DNA of 64,000 nucleotides, taken from assembly GCA_902729315.2 (NCBI GenBank), contig LR746273.1, positions 2,643,001 to 2,707,000 on the forward strand, given 5' to 3'. The position numbers and the translations under genes are program-made. Shown piece by piece: positions 39,600 to 52,178 of the stretch. The notes below the pieces were generated by a model. It made no database searches. It had not been told where the DNA came from and worked only from the letters and a program-made list of their open reading frames with translations. Positions within the stretch are counted from its first letter, which is position 1. Each line of letters opens with the position of its first letter. Source of the DNA: Spirodela intermedia. Taxonomy: Eukaryota; Streptophyta; Magnoliopsida; Alismatales; Araceae.

Positions 39600-39966
39600 C
39601 ATAAATCGAGAACATAAAAAATATAGGAAACAATTATAGTAAAATCAAGAAGCCTATACTAAATGTATTCTAAAATCACTTTTTTTTTTGGTAGAAGATT
39701 ACGAACTAACTATGTTATATTTTTCCCAAAGATTTTAACCTAACTCCATGTGGCACTTAAGAAATCTGATTCAATCTAAGAAAAGGTCAAGATGAAAGAA
39801 ACAAATAGGAAACAGTTCTTATAAAATCTAAAAACCTATTATAAACACTTTATAAAATTACGTAAAAATTAAAAAAGATGTGAAACTAATTATATCAATG
39901 CTTTCCAATATATTTTGACCAAATTCCATGTGTCTCTCATGAAATTAGATTCGATCTAGAGAAAGG
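39600..39966. repeat. diverged tandem duplication, unit about 185 bp
   Basis: Two adjacent, imperfect copies (about 39600-39786 and 39787-39966) share, in the same order, ATAGGAAACA, TAAAATC, AAAATTACG/AGATTACG, AACTAA, CCATGTG and TCGATCTA/TCAATCTA landmarks. The rest of 39255-41908 is AT-rich with nothing else recognised. Confidence 0.6.
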
Positions 39967-41908
39967 TTAAACCAAGTAACTTAGAAAATAAATTTTGGTG
40001 ATATGCTTGACGATTCTATAACTAAATCATCAAAACATGATCTTTCAAATAGATAAAATATTCATTGAATTCATAAGAAAGTGAGGTATCTAAGAAACTA
40101 AATGAGTTGATACATATCTCATTTTCTTTGGGCTTGGTGTCACCGCAAGACATGAGAAATCTGAAATAGAGAATTATAACTCGCTAGAAACTCAATGAAA
40201 TATCTTATATTAAATGATACTCATTATATACAAAATATGAAGGAGTTTAAGGGGCTAAAAATTAAAGAGAATGGTGGAGAGATTGTGTTTGCAACCCTAA
40301 AGCTTCAACTGTCTGTCACTTAACTACCACCTCTTGTTTGCATGTGAAAAAAGCTTCCTCTCATTTGTCATCTTCAATGTTTATATACCTACTCCTTTTT
40401 TGGGCCTTTTTTCTTAATCATTTGCATAGCTTGATTAAACCCTATTTTTTGGGTAAAATGTTCAACTTTTTTTATGCCACAAACTACCCTTTCTCATGGG
40501 GTCTTTGAGACTTGACATTCTATGCTAATTTTTCTCACTTTGACAAATCTATAGAAATAAATATCTTTGAAATAAAATTTAAAATTTTAAACCTCTATTT
40601 TCTTGATAAATTGAGATAAATTTTCAAGATAATAAATCTTAGAAAAATCTTAGAAAATATTAATAATTAAATCTATAAATACATGATGCAAATGTAGTTA
40701 ATTTTAGAGTCATTTATCTATATATATTTTGACATTTGCTATAATATGATGAGATAGATAATTCATTTTTATTATGATTCATTAATACAAAAATTAAAGA
40801 TATAATTACTTAATTTCTAGTAATAAATAAATATTTATCAACAAGTTAGAGTATTATGTGGAGACAATGACAAAGTAGAAACAACAAAATTATAATAATG
40901 ACTCAAAGTTAAGAATAAGAGTAAGATCAACTATTAAAGTAGTATGAATCTTTATATAGAATCTTCAAAGTTTACTTGTGAGATACATGTATATTTTAAA
41001 GCAAACAATGACTCAAAGTTAACTTCGCACACTTCAGACAATAAAACATTACCATAGTTCACATATAAAACTACAAGCTCAATCATATATTCCTAACTCA
41101 ACCTTGAAAATAAAGAAGCATGTTGAATATCTAAAAATATTTAGACACAATATCAAGGATAGTTGAAAGATTTGAGTTAAAGTATTATTGAAGGTGACAA
41201 GTGTTTTTCTACATGATTACTTATTAGTAGAAGATGCGTGGACTAAAGATAAGTCAAATGATATCTTCTAAACAAGATCCTAAAAGAAAAAGTGTTTATT
41301 AATTTGTTACAAACCTTCAAATAAGATATGTCAAACAATTATCATCTATGTAAACTATTTGAAAGAAAAAAATAGTTGAAGGTCAACAAAGCACATTAAT
41401 AAGAAGAAATTCATATTAATATGACCATTTTCATATGTTGAAATGACATTGATTAATTGAAGTGTAAAAAAAATGAGTTTAAGATAGATAAAGTTAATAT
41501 CGAATGAATAAATATTCATCCACATTATTCACACGAGCTCAAGAAAAAGATTCATTTAACTCTCTATAATAAAATGGTTGTGCATCTTAAAAACAAATTC
41601 AAAATTTTAATAGATACAATTGAGTTGGAAGTTGTCTCTCTCCATTAAGGCCTAGGGTAACATGTGTGGTGAGTAGAAAAAATGTATGACTAAAACACGA
41701 GGTGTTGATGATAGCTAAAATCTATGCACGAAAGATATTATTCTTTGAGGAGAAATTATATCTTGATGTAGGCATGAAGTGGTGTGATTCAAGACCTACT
41801 TGTGAGAGGTAATGTATTTATAGAGATTGAATGATGTTATTTGAGAGAGCTAAGCTTGTAAAGTCAGTTGTAATTTCAATAGAAAATAGTAAAATATGAT
41901 AAGTTGGT

Positions 41909-43519
41909 TGACATGACTTAGTCGTTGTATAGTAAACCACATAAATTTGAAATTTATAAAACTAGAAAATACGAATTTATGAATATTTATATATATTTCT
42001 AAAAAATATATATCAATTATAATTAAATAAAACTTCTAAAAATAGTGATAAGTTTCCTAGTCGATCACAAGGATGTAATATAATATCAAGTAATTATTTA
42101 GAATTTTTCTCAAAGAATACTATTTTCTATAAATTTTACACTAGAAAATGAAAATAAAATATATTTAAAATTTATGAAAAAAAATAAGGATTGCAGAAGT
42201 CAAGATGATGTCAGCACCAGACAAATGAGAATCAGGTGAAAATAAAGCTCTACTCGATGATTCTTATGTAAGTGATTATAAATAATTTAATTAATCAAAT
42301 TAAGATTTGTAAAAGTCGAAAGAATCGTAATAGAATAAAGTATATCTTGGTAAATTTAAATCACATAAATTATCACTAAATGAAGCAAAAATTAAGTTGA
42401 AAGTAGGAAAATAGAGTTCTGATGTCACGGCAGCAATGCGTCAACGATGTACTAAAATCTTGAGCGTTTGAAAAGATTGTCGTGCAATGTCTATGACCTT
42501 GAAGGCTCTCTTTGGACAAAGACGATGTGGGCAATCTCTAGATCAATGAAACGGGTCGTTGAATCATCTTCGATGGCTATCATTAGTGGAACGAAACAAT
42601 GATGACTTTGTAGCTCTTCGGTGGCTATCACCCGACAGAAAGGAGTTGGATAGAGGTGGGGCGTGTGTTAGGGAGCTTCATTCTCAAGTTTGCACAACAA
42701 AAGAAGGCTCTTCATCGTATCTGATATGCTCTCAGGAGGTGGCGACTCATCTCCTAGTAGATCGTCCTCTTCCCGACGACAGCTTATTTATCAATCAATT
42801 GGAGATGCTTTACTCGATGGATTCATGATCCTTTTATCGTGAATTGTTCAATAATTTTAGTAACAAAGCTATGTGAATTACGTTGATGAGATTTTTGCTG
42901 ATGATTCAATAATTTTGGTTACTTAATCCTTCACTGGTGATCTATTAGAAAATTGTGATGATCAGATAAAAAATGAGTTTTGGCTTTGAGAGAATTTGAA
43001 CCCACACCGATTGACTGCCCTTTCTAGAGAATGTGTGATGCGGGTTTAGTCCCACATCGCTTGTGTGCCGAAGTTTCTGGTGAATATATAGTAATATTAT
43101 ATTTCTGATCAAGTCTCTTTCTCGTGTGTTTATGACCACTCCTTGCCTCACAACCGGTTGACCACCGGTGACGTGGAAGGAGAGTGGCGCACACGTGCCC
43201 CTATTAGTCCTAGTCACTCAAGTCCTTGCTCCCAGCTCCTCCCTGACTATGCTTCCGACCCGCTTGTGGGCTCGGCTAGTTGATAGGTTCCCCCCATTTT
43301 ACTATATTTTTATTTTTATTTTTTTTCTTCATTTAACTCAAAAGTAAGATTATAAAAATCATAGAAATTTATATAAAATTACATCATTACCTAAAAATTC
43401 ATGTTAATCAACTAAAAATCACTTTTCACACTTTAACACAGATATGTCTATTTATCATGAGTTAAGGCTAAAATTATATTATTTACTAATTATTAACTCA
43501 TGATAATGAAGACTTATCA
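41909..43519. mobile_element. probable solo LTR, copy 2 (1611 bp, best preserved)
   Basis: Begins TGACATGACTTAGTCG and ends GAAGACTTATCA, i.e. TG...CA with the short inverted ends TGA/TCA. Exact 5-bp target-site duplication TTGGT at 41904-41908 and 43520-43524. It retains the most CpG. At about 43031-43105 it has TTTAGTCCCACATCGCTTG followed by GTGAATATATAGTAATAT, which could be an LTR promoter/TATA region. No internal polyprotein. Same orientation as copies 1 and 3. Confidence 0.82.
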
Positions 43520-46500
43520 TTGGTCCTCTAATATTAGACGTAGCCTATGAAAAGGTAAACTAATATAAAATCTTTGTCTATCATTATTAAGAGAGAAAGA
43601 GAAAGAGAGAGAGAGTAGAGTGTGATTGCATGATGAAAATAAAAGATTCAGATTAATTTACATATAAACTTCATAGATTATGTTAGAACATGTGTCAACA
43701 ACCTCATTAAAAGCACCAATATTGATAGAAAATGTACGAAACTACTTGAACTCAACATTCCTCATTGTAGACATTACAATTATCTTAGAGATCTTGATAA
43801 CTATATTTTCAACACACTATAGGTGCTTTAACTCTCTAGATAATTATATTGCCAACACACTATTAGTGTCTCAATGTTTTAGATAGCTACATTGTCAAAA
43901 CATTATAGGTGACTCAATATTCTCATTTATCATTAACATTAATATGATTAATATATCGATTTCAAATAAAGTTACCACTGTCTTCAACTCTCTTTTAATT
44001 TGGTGTGAGTTATTGAAGGACCTAAATGAAGTTGGGTTGATTGAAGGAGCACTTGATGCTTATCTATTGTGTACATCTCTCTTAATTTTTTCTTTATCTT
44101 AAGCCTAAGTTTTTGAGTTACTAATAGGTCAAACATGGTATACCTTAAATCATTCACCGTTGTCTAAAATGTTGATTTAAATATCTTTTATGTGATTTTT
44201 TCTTCATAAATTTTGCCTTGATCAACCAAGATGTTGATTTGAAAAAGTAAAAGGAAGATGAAATTATGGTTGAGTTATTAGTGACTCAAAATCTTGTTTG
44301 AATTAACATTACCTAATTTGGGCATGGTGGCCCTTTTATATTAGGTCACCCCATTTAGTAGTCACTAAAAATAGGCCAATTTAACTGAAGACCATAATAT
44401 ATCTTTTACCTTAACAACTTGTTTTTAATCTCTACGAACCAATAGGTCTTCCTAGAAGGAAGTCATCTATTTTGAGAAATGAGTGCCCAAAGACTTCCCA
44501 AGGAGGTCACCCATCCTAGGCTTGCTCTCACTCGAGCACGTATAACTTGAAAAATATCTTAAAATAACTTAATTTTTCAAAAAATTATATAACATCAACT
44601 AATTTTCATGATCCATGTGAAGCCCTTATTTCCATGTAATCTAATTTTTTATAAGCTCCTAAATTTACTTTCTATGAATTAAATATTCTCATAAAATATT
44701 AATCTAATTAATTTAATGTAAGATAAGTATTCATTTTACGCTTTAGAATAAATCAATTTTAAATCACAATTTAATATCCAATGTTATCAATCTTATAATT
44801 TTACACTATGGGTGAAGTTACTTATTTTTTCATAAATAATAAACATATTATTGAGTTATTTCATAACTCAACAATCAGATCATCAATTTGACTCACTTTT
44901 GATTAAAGCTCCTTTTTACATATCTGAATAGTTGACAAGCTTTTTTATTTTCTTTTGATTTTATGACATCTCAAGATAACAAGTGACAAGTCATAATGGA
45001 ATGTTTGACATATTTTTTTCTTAGTTTTACATTTGACTACAATTTGATTGACACATTCTCTCTACTTGGTTTTTATTTATGATTTTTTTATTTTTAATCT
45101 AACTTTTTGTTACACATATTTCTTGATGATTTTTTTCAGTGTATTATTTATGAAAATAAATTTACTTTGGTTTTCTTCTGAACATTATTACAAGAATAAT
45201 AATATAATAATAAAATATTTCTATGATTTCTTAGCATAAAAAGGAAATGAGGGGGAGTTCTTGATAACATGTATTCATGCATTAGATTTATGTTTATTCT
45301 ATAAGCATATACATTATTATTGGTGCTTGTTATCATGTTACCTAATCACATTTATGCATTCTGTGTATGTTGATACAATTTATTAATCACACACTTTTTA
45401 TGAGCTTAGTTGATTATGAGTTAATTCCATTTGACTTCTATGAAGTCAAGCGGATTATTTCTTATAATTTTCATGAGTTTTTATGACATACATATCTAGA
45501 GATGGTCATGGCCTCCACCATCCATTTTGACCCATTTCAAAATGGGCAATCAGCCCATTGAACGGATCAATAGAAGCCTTGAGGACATACATAGTCAACT
45601 AGCAATCCACTTTTTATGGAGGATAATTTCTAAATCCGAAAATGAAAGAAAAAGGAGGGGGAAAATGTTGTGGCTCTCAAGGAAAATTGAGCCATGTTCA
45701 AGGTATTTTGGGTGCCTAAAAAATGTCATATAAATAATGGCCTTCTTCCTCTCTTCTCTCCCATTCTTGTGGTTGCCTCATAATATGTCTAGGTGAGTGA
45801 AACAACACCCTCAAATCCCTCTTGTCCTCCTTATTTTTGACAAATGAAGCTTGTGTTTTTTTTTATCTTCAATCCATGAGAGTATGAGAGTGAGTGCATG
45901 TGCAAATTGTTGGAGCATCTAAGCCTGAAGGAAATCATCAAGGGGGTAGTAAATGAAAGCTAAGAGATGGTACAGCAACATCTCACTCCTCTTGATGCTG
46001 ATCTTAGTAAATTATCTCAATTCTTGTATTGCATTTAGAATAGAGTTGACTAGAGGTTCTTAAGAAGTTTTTAGATCCATGAAAATATACTCATTTCATC
46101 TTTTTATCTTCTCATTTAAATTTAGATCATATTGAAAATTTAGATCTTCATCTCTATGCCCTTTTCTCATCCTCTAATTCATATCTAGCTCATCTCTCTC
46201 ATCTTCTCAATCCATGTGGATCGACCTCCAACTCACACTATCTACCTAGTTAGTATAAGATTAGAGTTTTATAAATATATTTTGATTAATTCTACTTAGA
46301 CCTAAACGACACCTTAAGTATAGAATCCATCAATTCTCTTATAAAATTTATTCAAATGAGAGCCTAAAGCTCTCTACAACTTTCTCTTCCATATATCTTC
46401 ACTTGTCCCTCCTCTTTTAAAGAAGATGAGTAGACCAATATGAGGGGGGGAGAGATAAATGGGAGACAAGGGCTCCCCCTTTCTTTTTTTGACCATTATT

Positions 46501-46521
46501 TAGGAATATGGAATGGCCTTA
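43520..46521. other. AT-rich DNA between repeat copies 2 and 3
   Basis: Apart from a short GA tract (about 43588-43616) and the 5S-derived fragment at 44484-44549, only short unconserved open frames. No gene recognised. Confidence 0.6.
44484..44549 (-). repeat. 5S rRNA-derived fragment (pol III control region)
   Basis: The minus strand reads AAGTTATACGTGCTCGAGTG, then AGAGCAAGCCTAGGATGGGT, then GACCTCCTTGGGAAGTC. This follows plant 5S rRNA from about nucleotide 50 to the region before its 3' end (AAGTTAAGCGTGCTTGGGCG, GAGAGTAGTACTAGGATGGG, TGACCTCCTGGGAAGTC), with a few changes and a small gap. The 5' half of 5S rRNA is missing, so it is not a functional gene. Partial 5S sequences in plant genomes are a hallmark of Cassandra TRIM elements and of 5S-derived SINEs. 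The surrounding sequence was not recognised as either. Confidence 0.8.
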
Positions 46522-48217
46522 TGACGTGACTTAGTCGTTATATAGTAAATCACGTAAATTTAAAATTTATAAAACTAGAAAATATAATTTTTTAGATATT
46601 TAGACATATTTCTAAATAAATATATTAATTATAATTCAATAAAAGTTTTAAAAATAGTACTAATTTTTCATGTTGATCACATAGATGTAATATAATATCA
46701 AGTAATTATTCAAAAATTTTCTCAAATAATACTATTTTTTATGAATTTTATATTAAGAAATAAAAATGAAATATATTAAAATTCACGAAAAAGGAAAATA
46801 GGGGTGCGGATGTTAGGATGACGTCAATGACTGGCAAACGTGAATTGAGCGAAAACAAAGTTCCATCTGATAATTTTTACGTAAATAATTACAAATGATT
46901 TAATTAATCAAATTAAGATATATAAAAACTAAAAGAATCGTAATTGAATGAAGTATATCTTAGTAAATTTAAATTACACAAATTATCACTAAATGAAGTG
47001 AAAATTAAGTTGAAAGTAAGAAAATAGAGTTCCGACGTTGCGACGGCAATGCGTCAACAATGCACCAGAATCTTGAGCATTTGAGAGGATCATTGTGTAG
47101 TGTCTACAACCTCGAAGGCTCTCTTTAGACAAAGATGACATGGATAATTTCTACATCTTTTTATAAAGTCTAGAAATCAATGAAATAAGTTATCGAATCG
47201 TCTCTGACAACTATCACTCAATAGAGAGAAGTTGGATAGAGGTAGGGCATGTGTCAAGAAGCTTTATCCTTAAGTCTGTATAGTAAGATGAGGTTCTTTA
47301 TCACATTCGGTACGCTCTCAAGAGGTGACGACTCATCTCTCGATAGATCGTCCTCTTTCTGATGATGGCTTGTTTGTCAATCAATCAGAGATATTTTACT
47401 CAATGGATTTGTGATCTTTTTATCGTCAATCATTTAGTAATTTTAGTAACAATACTCTACGAATCACATTGACGAGAATTTTGTCGATGATCTATTGATT
47501 CTGGTGACTTAATCATTCACCAACGATTTGTAGGAAAATCGTGATAATCAAATAAAAATTATAAGTTTTGGCTCTAGGAAGATTCAAACCCACGTCGGTT
47601 ATTCGCTTGTATGAGAGAGATTAACATAAGTATTCTGATGCCCTTTTCAAATGATGTCATCATGGTATATTTTTATTATAAATAAGGGATATTGTAGATA
47701 TTAAAATCATCGAAACTTTTTTGAGAAAAGTGCGACGTGGGTTTAGTCTCACATCACTTGTGTGATAAAGCTTTAGGTGAATATATAGTAATATTATATT
47801 TACAAATAAGTCATTTTCTCTCATGTGTACGACCACTCTTTGCTTCACAACTGATTGACCACTAATGACGTAGAAGGGGAGTGGTGTACACACACCTCTA
47901 TCAATCTTAGTTGTTCGAGCCTTTATTCGTGGCTCCTCCCCGACTGTGCTTCCAACCCGCTTGTGAGCCTAGTTGGCCAATAAGTCCCCTCTATTTTGTT
48001 ATATTTTTATTTTTATTTCTTTTTCTTTATTTATCTCAAAAATAAGACTAAAATTTATATAAATTTGTAGAAAATTACATTATTGCCTAAAAATTCGTAT
48101 TAATCAAATGAAAACCACTTTTCACACTTTAACATAAATATAAGTCTATTTATCATGAGTTAAGACTAAAACTATATTATTTTATAATTATTAACTCATG
48201 ATAATGAAGACTTATCA
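46522..48217. mobile_element. probable solo LTR, copy 3 (1696 bp)
   Basis: Begins TGACGTGACTTAGTCG and ends GAAGACTTATCA, with exact 5-bp target-site duplication CCTTA at 46517-46521 and 48218-48222. Collinear with copy 2 but with many C-to-T and G-to-A type differences, as expected from decay of methylated CpG. No protein-coding capacity. Confidence 0.82.
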
Positions 48218-50335
48218 CCTTACTAATTAGATAAGTTAAACAACATTTCCTCCCATTAATAACCTCATTGTATCTACATTGTGGCAAAAGAGCAGATTGA
48301 GAGAGGTTCAAAAGTTATTCTCAAAGCATGATAATTATCTATCAAAAGGTTAAAAACACATTAAGATTATAATTAAACCTATTTATTGGGACAGAGATAA
48401 AACCACTAGATATAAGTGTATCTCTAGTTTTATCTAATACATATAGCAACAACCTAAAAACATTAACTAGAGTATTAAGGTTGATCTCTTGTGGAACATG
48501 ATAGTCTTTAATAGGCTCTTCAATGAGTATTTAGGTCCAATCCCATGTAATTAAGGTGTATAAAGATGTTTTGGTGTAGAACTATAAGGTGAAATCTTTT
48601 GAATGAAGCTTGATGTATGTAAGATTGTGGATGTAGGACGTTTCTCCAAATCGTGTAAGTAAGATGTATTCCTTATTCTCATCATTCTGTTCCTCCCCCT
48701 CTCTTGTGTGTCATTTTGCATCAAACATCCATCATACAACCAAGGGGAAAACAATTACATTTCAATCCATAACATGAACAAATCTAGGAAGAAATGGGGG
48801 AACAAAGTGTTTAGTAGTTTTTTGATAATGCCCATATTAAGATAGTGAATTCAAAGAGGGGACTATGTGAAGTATCCCTATGAAAGCACATAAAATGTTT
48901 ATATATAGATTACTTTCACTTCATATATATTTATATTTTTCATATATTTTTTACTTTATATTATTGCAAGAGTGTATCCTAAGCCAACCACAATTATTCA
49001 AGAGAATCTTTCACATTCTTAGGAAGTATCACAATAGAAGGGTAAATTAAGTGATTGTGAGTTAGGGTTGGTTTAGGAACCTTCAAATCTAAAATAAACT
49101 TAAAGTGTGTGGTTTGTAAAATTCAAACTTATAATTTTTTCATATTGAATTATAACTATACACATTTTTTCCTTATTTTTTTTAAAAGATGAAATCACAA
49201 GTACATAAATGGTAAATGCCACTATAACAATTTCTAGTTACTTGCATACTTCTTGTAATTCCTAACTTCCTACTTTTAATAAACATAGTTAATGCACATT
49301 TTCTCACAAGTAACTTACAATATCCCACATGAAGTGATTGACCATGACAAAAATAGGCAAAACATGTCATTGATATAAATATAGTACTCTTTTATTGTAC
49401 TTTAAGCATTGAACGCTTGAGACACATGCTTTCTAAAATATTGATGACTACATGGTTATAGTTATGTCAATAATGCCAAGATCAAGTGATACAAGCAATT
49501 TATGCTAAATACATTTAAAACATCTACAATGGGAGTTAGGGAACTGCACACCATGGTTTATGTCATGGTGTATCATTTAATAGAGCTTTCAAAGATGTAT
49601 GGGTGTTAGCTTGGTATTGTTTTCATATTGCAAGCCTTATTTTCAACAAATGTGACTCTTTGATTTTGTTAATTTTATAGGAATTTTTGTATTGATAAGT
49701 CACCTATCTTATGTTTTTTTTTTGTGTTATATATTTTTTAAAGTTTTGTTATGTAATTGTATCCATTTTACAACAAGTATGGTTGAAATTTCTCAATTGA
49801 TTTTTTTGCTTTTGAGATTAACTAGCATATAATTGGCAATGAGTGATGATCAGTACATGTATAATTAGTAGTGTATTATACATTACATCCATTATCAATA
49901 CATGTATAATTAGTAGTGATATCCTAGTAAGCATGTAATCTTTTATTTTTATTTGGTAAATACCTATATTATTATTTTTTCAGAAAATCTACCGCCATTG
50001 TCAACAAAAAAATATTTTGAAGGATATTCTTTCAAAAATATTGTAGTTTACATGATCTACAATGGCAAGTGGAAAGATGTAATTCTTGTCCCTGAATCCA
50101 GTGGATTATGAAGAGTTAAACCCAAAAATGATATGATGATGATATTACACAGTTTATGCATTATTTTCTCACTATTGGTGTGGCTATTAAGTCGTATTTT
50201 CGTCTTATCAGGTTTTTGAATATTTTTGATTGTTTTGTAGTATTTTTGAGGGAGATGATCTAGATGTGTGTTGTGTGTGTTTGTGTGTGTGTGTGTGTTT
50301 GAGGGAGAGACGGAGAGAGGGAGAGAGAGAGATCA
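48218..50335. other. AT-rich gene-poor region
   Basis: No recognisable gene. Repeated phrases such as ATACATGTATAATTAGTAGTG (near 49851 and 49896) show small local duplications. Nothing else supported. Confidence 0.55.
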
Positions 50336-50548
50336 ACGACGAAAAACTGTAAGGACCAGGCTCTGGGAGACTCAGTGAGCGGGGGTGTCTGAGCCCCAAG
50401 TGGCTTCTGTTCCACGAGGAAGAGAGGCAGCGAGAGAGAGAGAGAGAGAGAACAGTGACGAAAGACTGGAAGGAGACCAGGCTCTGGGAGACTCAGTGAG
50501 CGGGGGTGTCTGAGCCCCAAGTGGCTTCTGTTCCACGAGGAAGAGAGG

Positions 50549-50612
<64 letters not shown>

Positions 50613-50695
50613 AGTGACGAAAGACTGGAAGGAGACCAGGCCCTGGGAGACTCAGTGTGCAGGGATGTCTGAGCCCCAAGTTGGTTCTGTTTCTA

Positions 50696-50754
<59 letters not shown>

Positions 50755-50890
50755 GACCTACACAAGCAATCGATTGGAGGGGAATCAGACCCTGGTAGAC
50801 ACACTGAGTAGGAAGGGATGCCGCGGGGTTGGTTCTGTTTCCGAGAGGGAGAAAGAGAGAGACAGAGAGCCATGGATAAGCTCCTCAGTG
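50336..50890. repeat. minisatellite of four 120-160 bp units carrying internal (GA)n tracts
   Basis: The core CAGGCTCTGGGAGACTCAGT followed by GTCTGAGCCCCAAGTGGCTT and TCTGTTCCACGAGGAAGAG recurs with cores at about 50358, 50479, 50638 and (diverged) 50788. Each unit ends in a GA tract of different length (about 24 bp, 60 bp, 52 bp, then a short impure one), which accounts for the unequal spacing. Overlapping Arg/Glu or Ser/Leu open frames here are products of the repeat. Confidence 0.85.
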
Positions 50891-52178
50891 GTTCTACTTC
50901 CGCGAGCGAGCGAGAGTGAGATAGAGAGATAGACACGCACACGTACACAGACACCTGCAACTCTCCGAAGTGTTTCACCGCTTCTCACTCGCGGTGACCG
51001 AGTCTTCACTGAATTTGACGCGCACCTACATGAAGTCAACGTTCCCTAACGATAAGCTCAAAACTATATGCGTACACCATCTTATCCTCGGGGAAGTATA
51101 CAAACTGTATGGGCATGAATACCCATCAGCGGATCTGTATGAAGGCTTAATTTAGGTCAACGGGGGGGCTTGAATTCGCCAGATCAACCAATTGATGGTG
51201 AGCTGTCGTCACTCGAGCGGGGCTTATTTTACCCAATGAAGATGATACTTTCCTCTCCGACTTTAGAATTGTGCTATATAAGCTTAATTGGAGCTCACAG
51301 GACCTCAGATTTTACCAAAATATTCCGAAGTAATGGCATTAAATAGGGGAGTTGATGGATCGAGATGCGTGAATCCAGAGAGCTGGCGCGTGTCTATCCC
51401 CCAATTACCCACTTGGTTTCTCTCTCTTCACCTCTCTTTCTCTCTCTATGCTTGGTACCACCATGGATGCGGATATTAATTCAGAATATGTACTTAATTA
51501 GATAAGATGATCAGGGCCCAGTCCGGGGAGTCTTATTTATTATGTGCAGCGTGATTCTATTGGTGTGTGGTGGCTCCTTCCTCCATTTATGTCAGGGGAT
51601 GGTTCTGATCTCGAGATTTGTCTCATCGGGTTCACGCCACGTACCCCGAATGCAAATTCCTGCCGCCGGCGCGGTGCGTGGCGGCTCGTGAATCGGTGGA
51701 TGGTTGTCGGGTAGGCCCGCGGCAGTCCTCCTCTGGTACCGGAGCTATGCTAGTAGAGACCTCTGCCCCGTGGGAGGGGCGAAGAATCTCTCTTCCTCTC
51801 TCCTCTCAGCGTTTCTTCTTCACATCTTGCATCTTTCTCACGTTAGGGTTTTGTGGCCGTGCGTCTGCTCGCCTCCTGTCTCTCTCGAGATTCGAGCTCC
51901 TTGCTGAGTCTCCTATCCGCACCAGATCTGGGACTGGCAGGGTTGCTGCCTTGCCTATTATTTCTTGTTGACGACAGCTACCGTAGGGGTAGCTCTGGCC
52001 GCCGCAGCCGGAGGAGGGCTTCTTCCTCTTCTTCTTGTTCTTCTCCTTCTCGCCTCCCCTCGGCGCTCAAGTTCCCCCTGCTGTTCGTTTCCTTAAGCGA
52101 GGAATAAAATGGGGAGGGCCCAGAAAGCAGCTTCCCCGGGGGGGGTCTAGGCAGTTTTGGGCCCGGGAAGGTAGGAGG
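50891..52178. other. 5' flank of the pseudokinase gene
   Basis: Unique sequence rising in GC towards the gene. Pyrimidine-rich stretches at 51785-51845 look like a 5' leader. No separate gene could be supported. Confidence 0.45.

Noticed and set aside
42559-43217. Two 90-codon open frames inside the best-preserved LTR copy
   Set aside because: Not preserved in the other two copies and without retroelement protein similarity.
50260-50932. Open frames of up to 139 codons in the minisatellite
   Set aside because: They are repeat translations (Ser/Leu or Arg/Glu runs).
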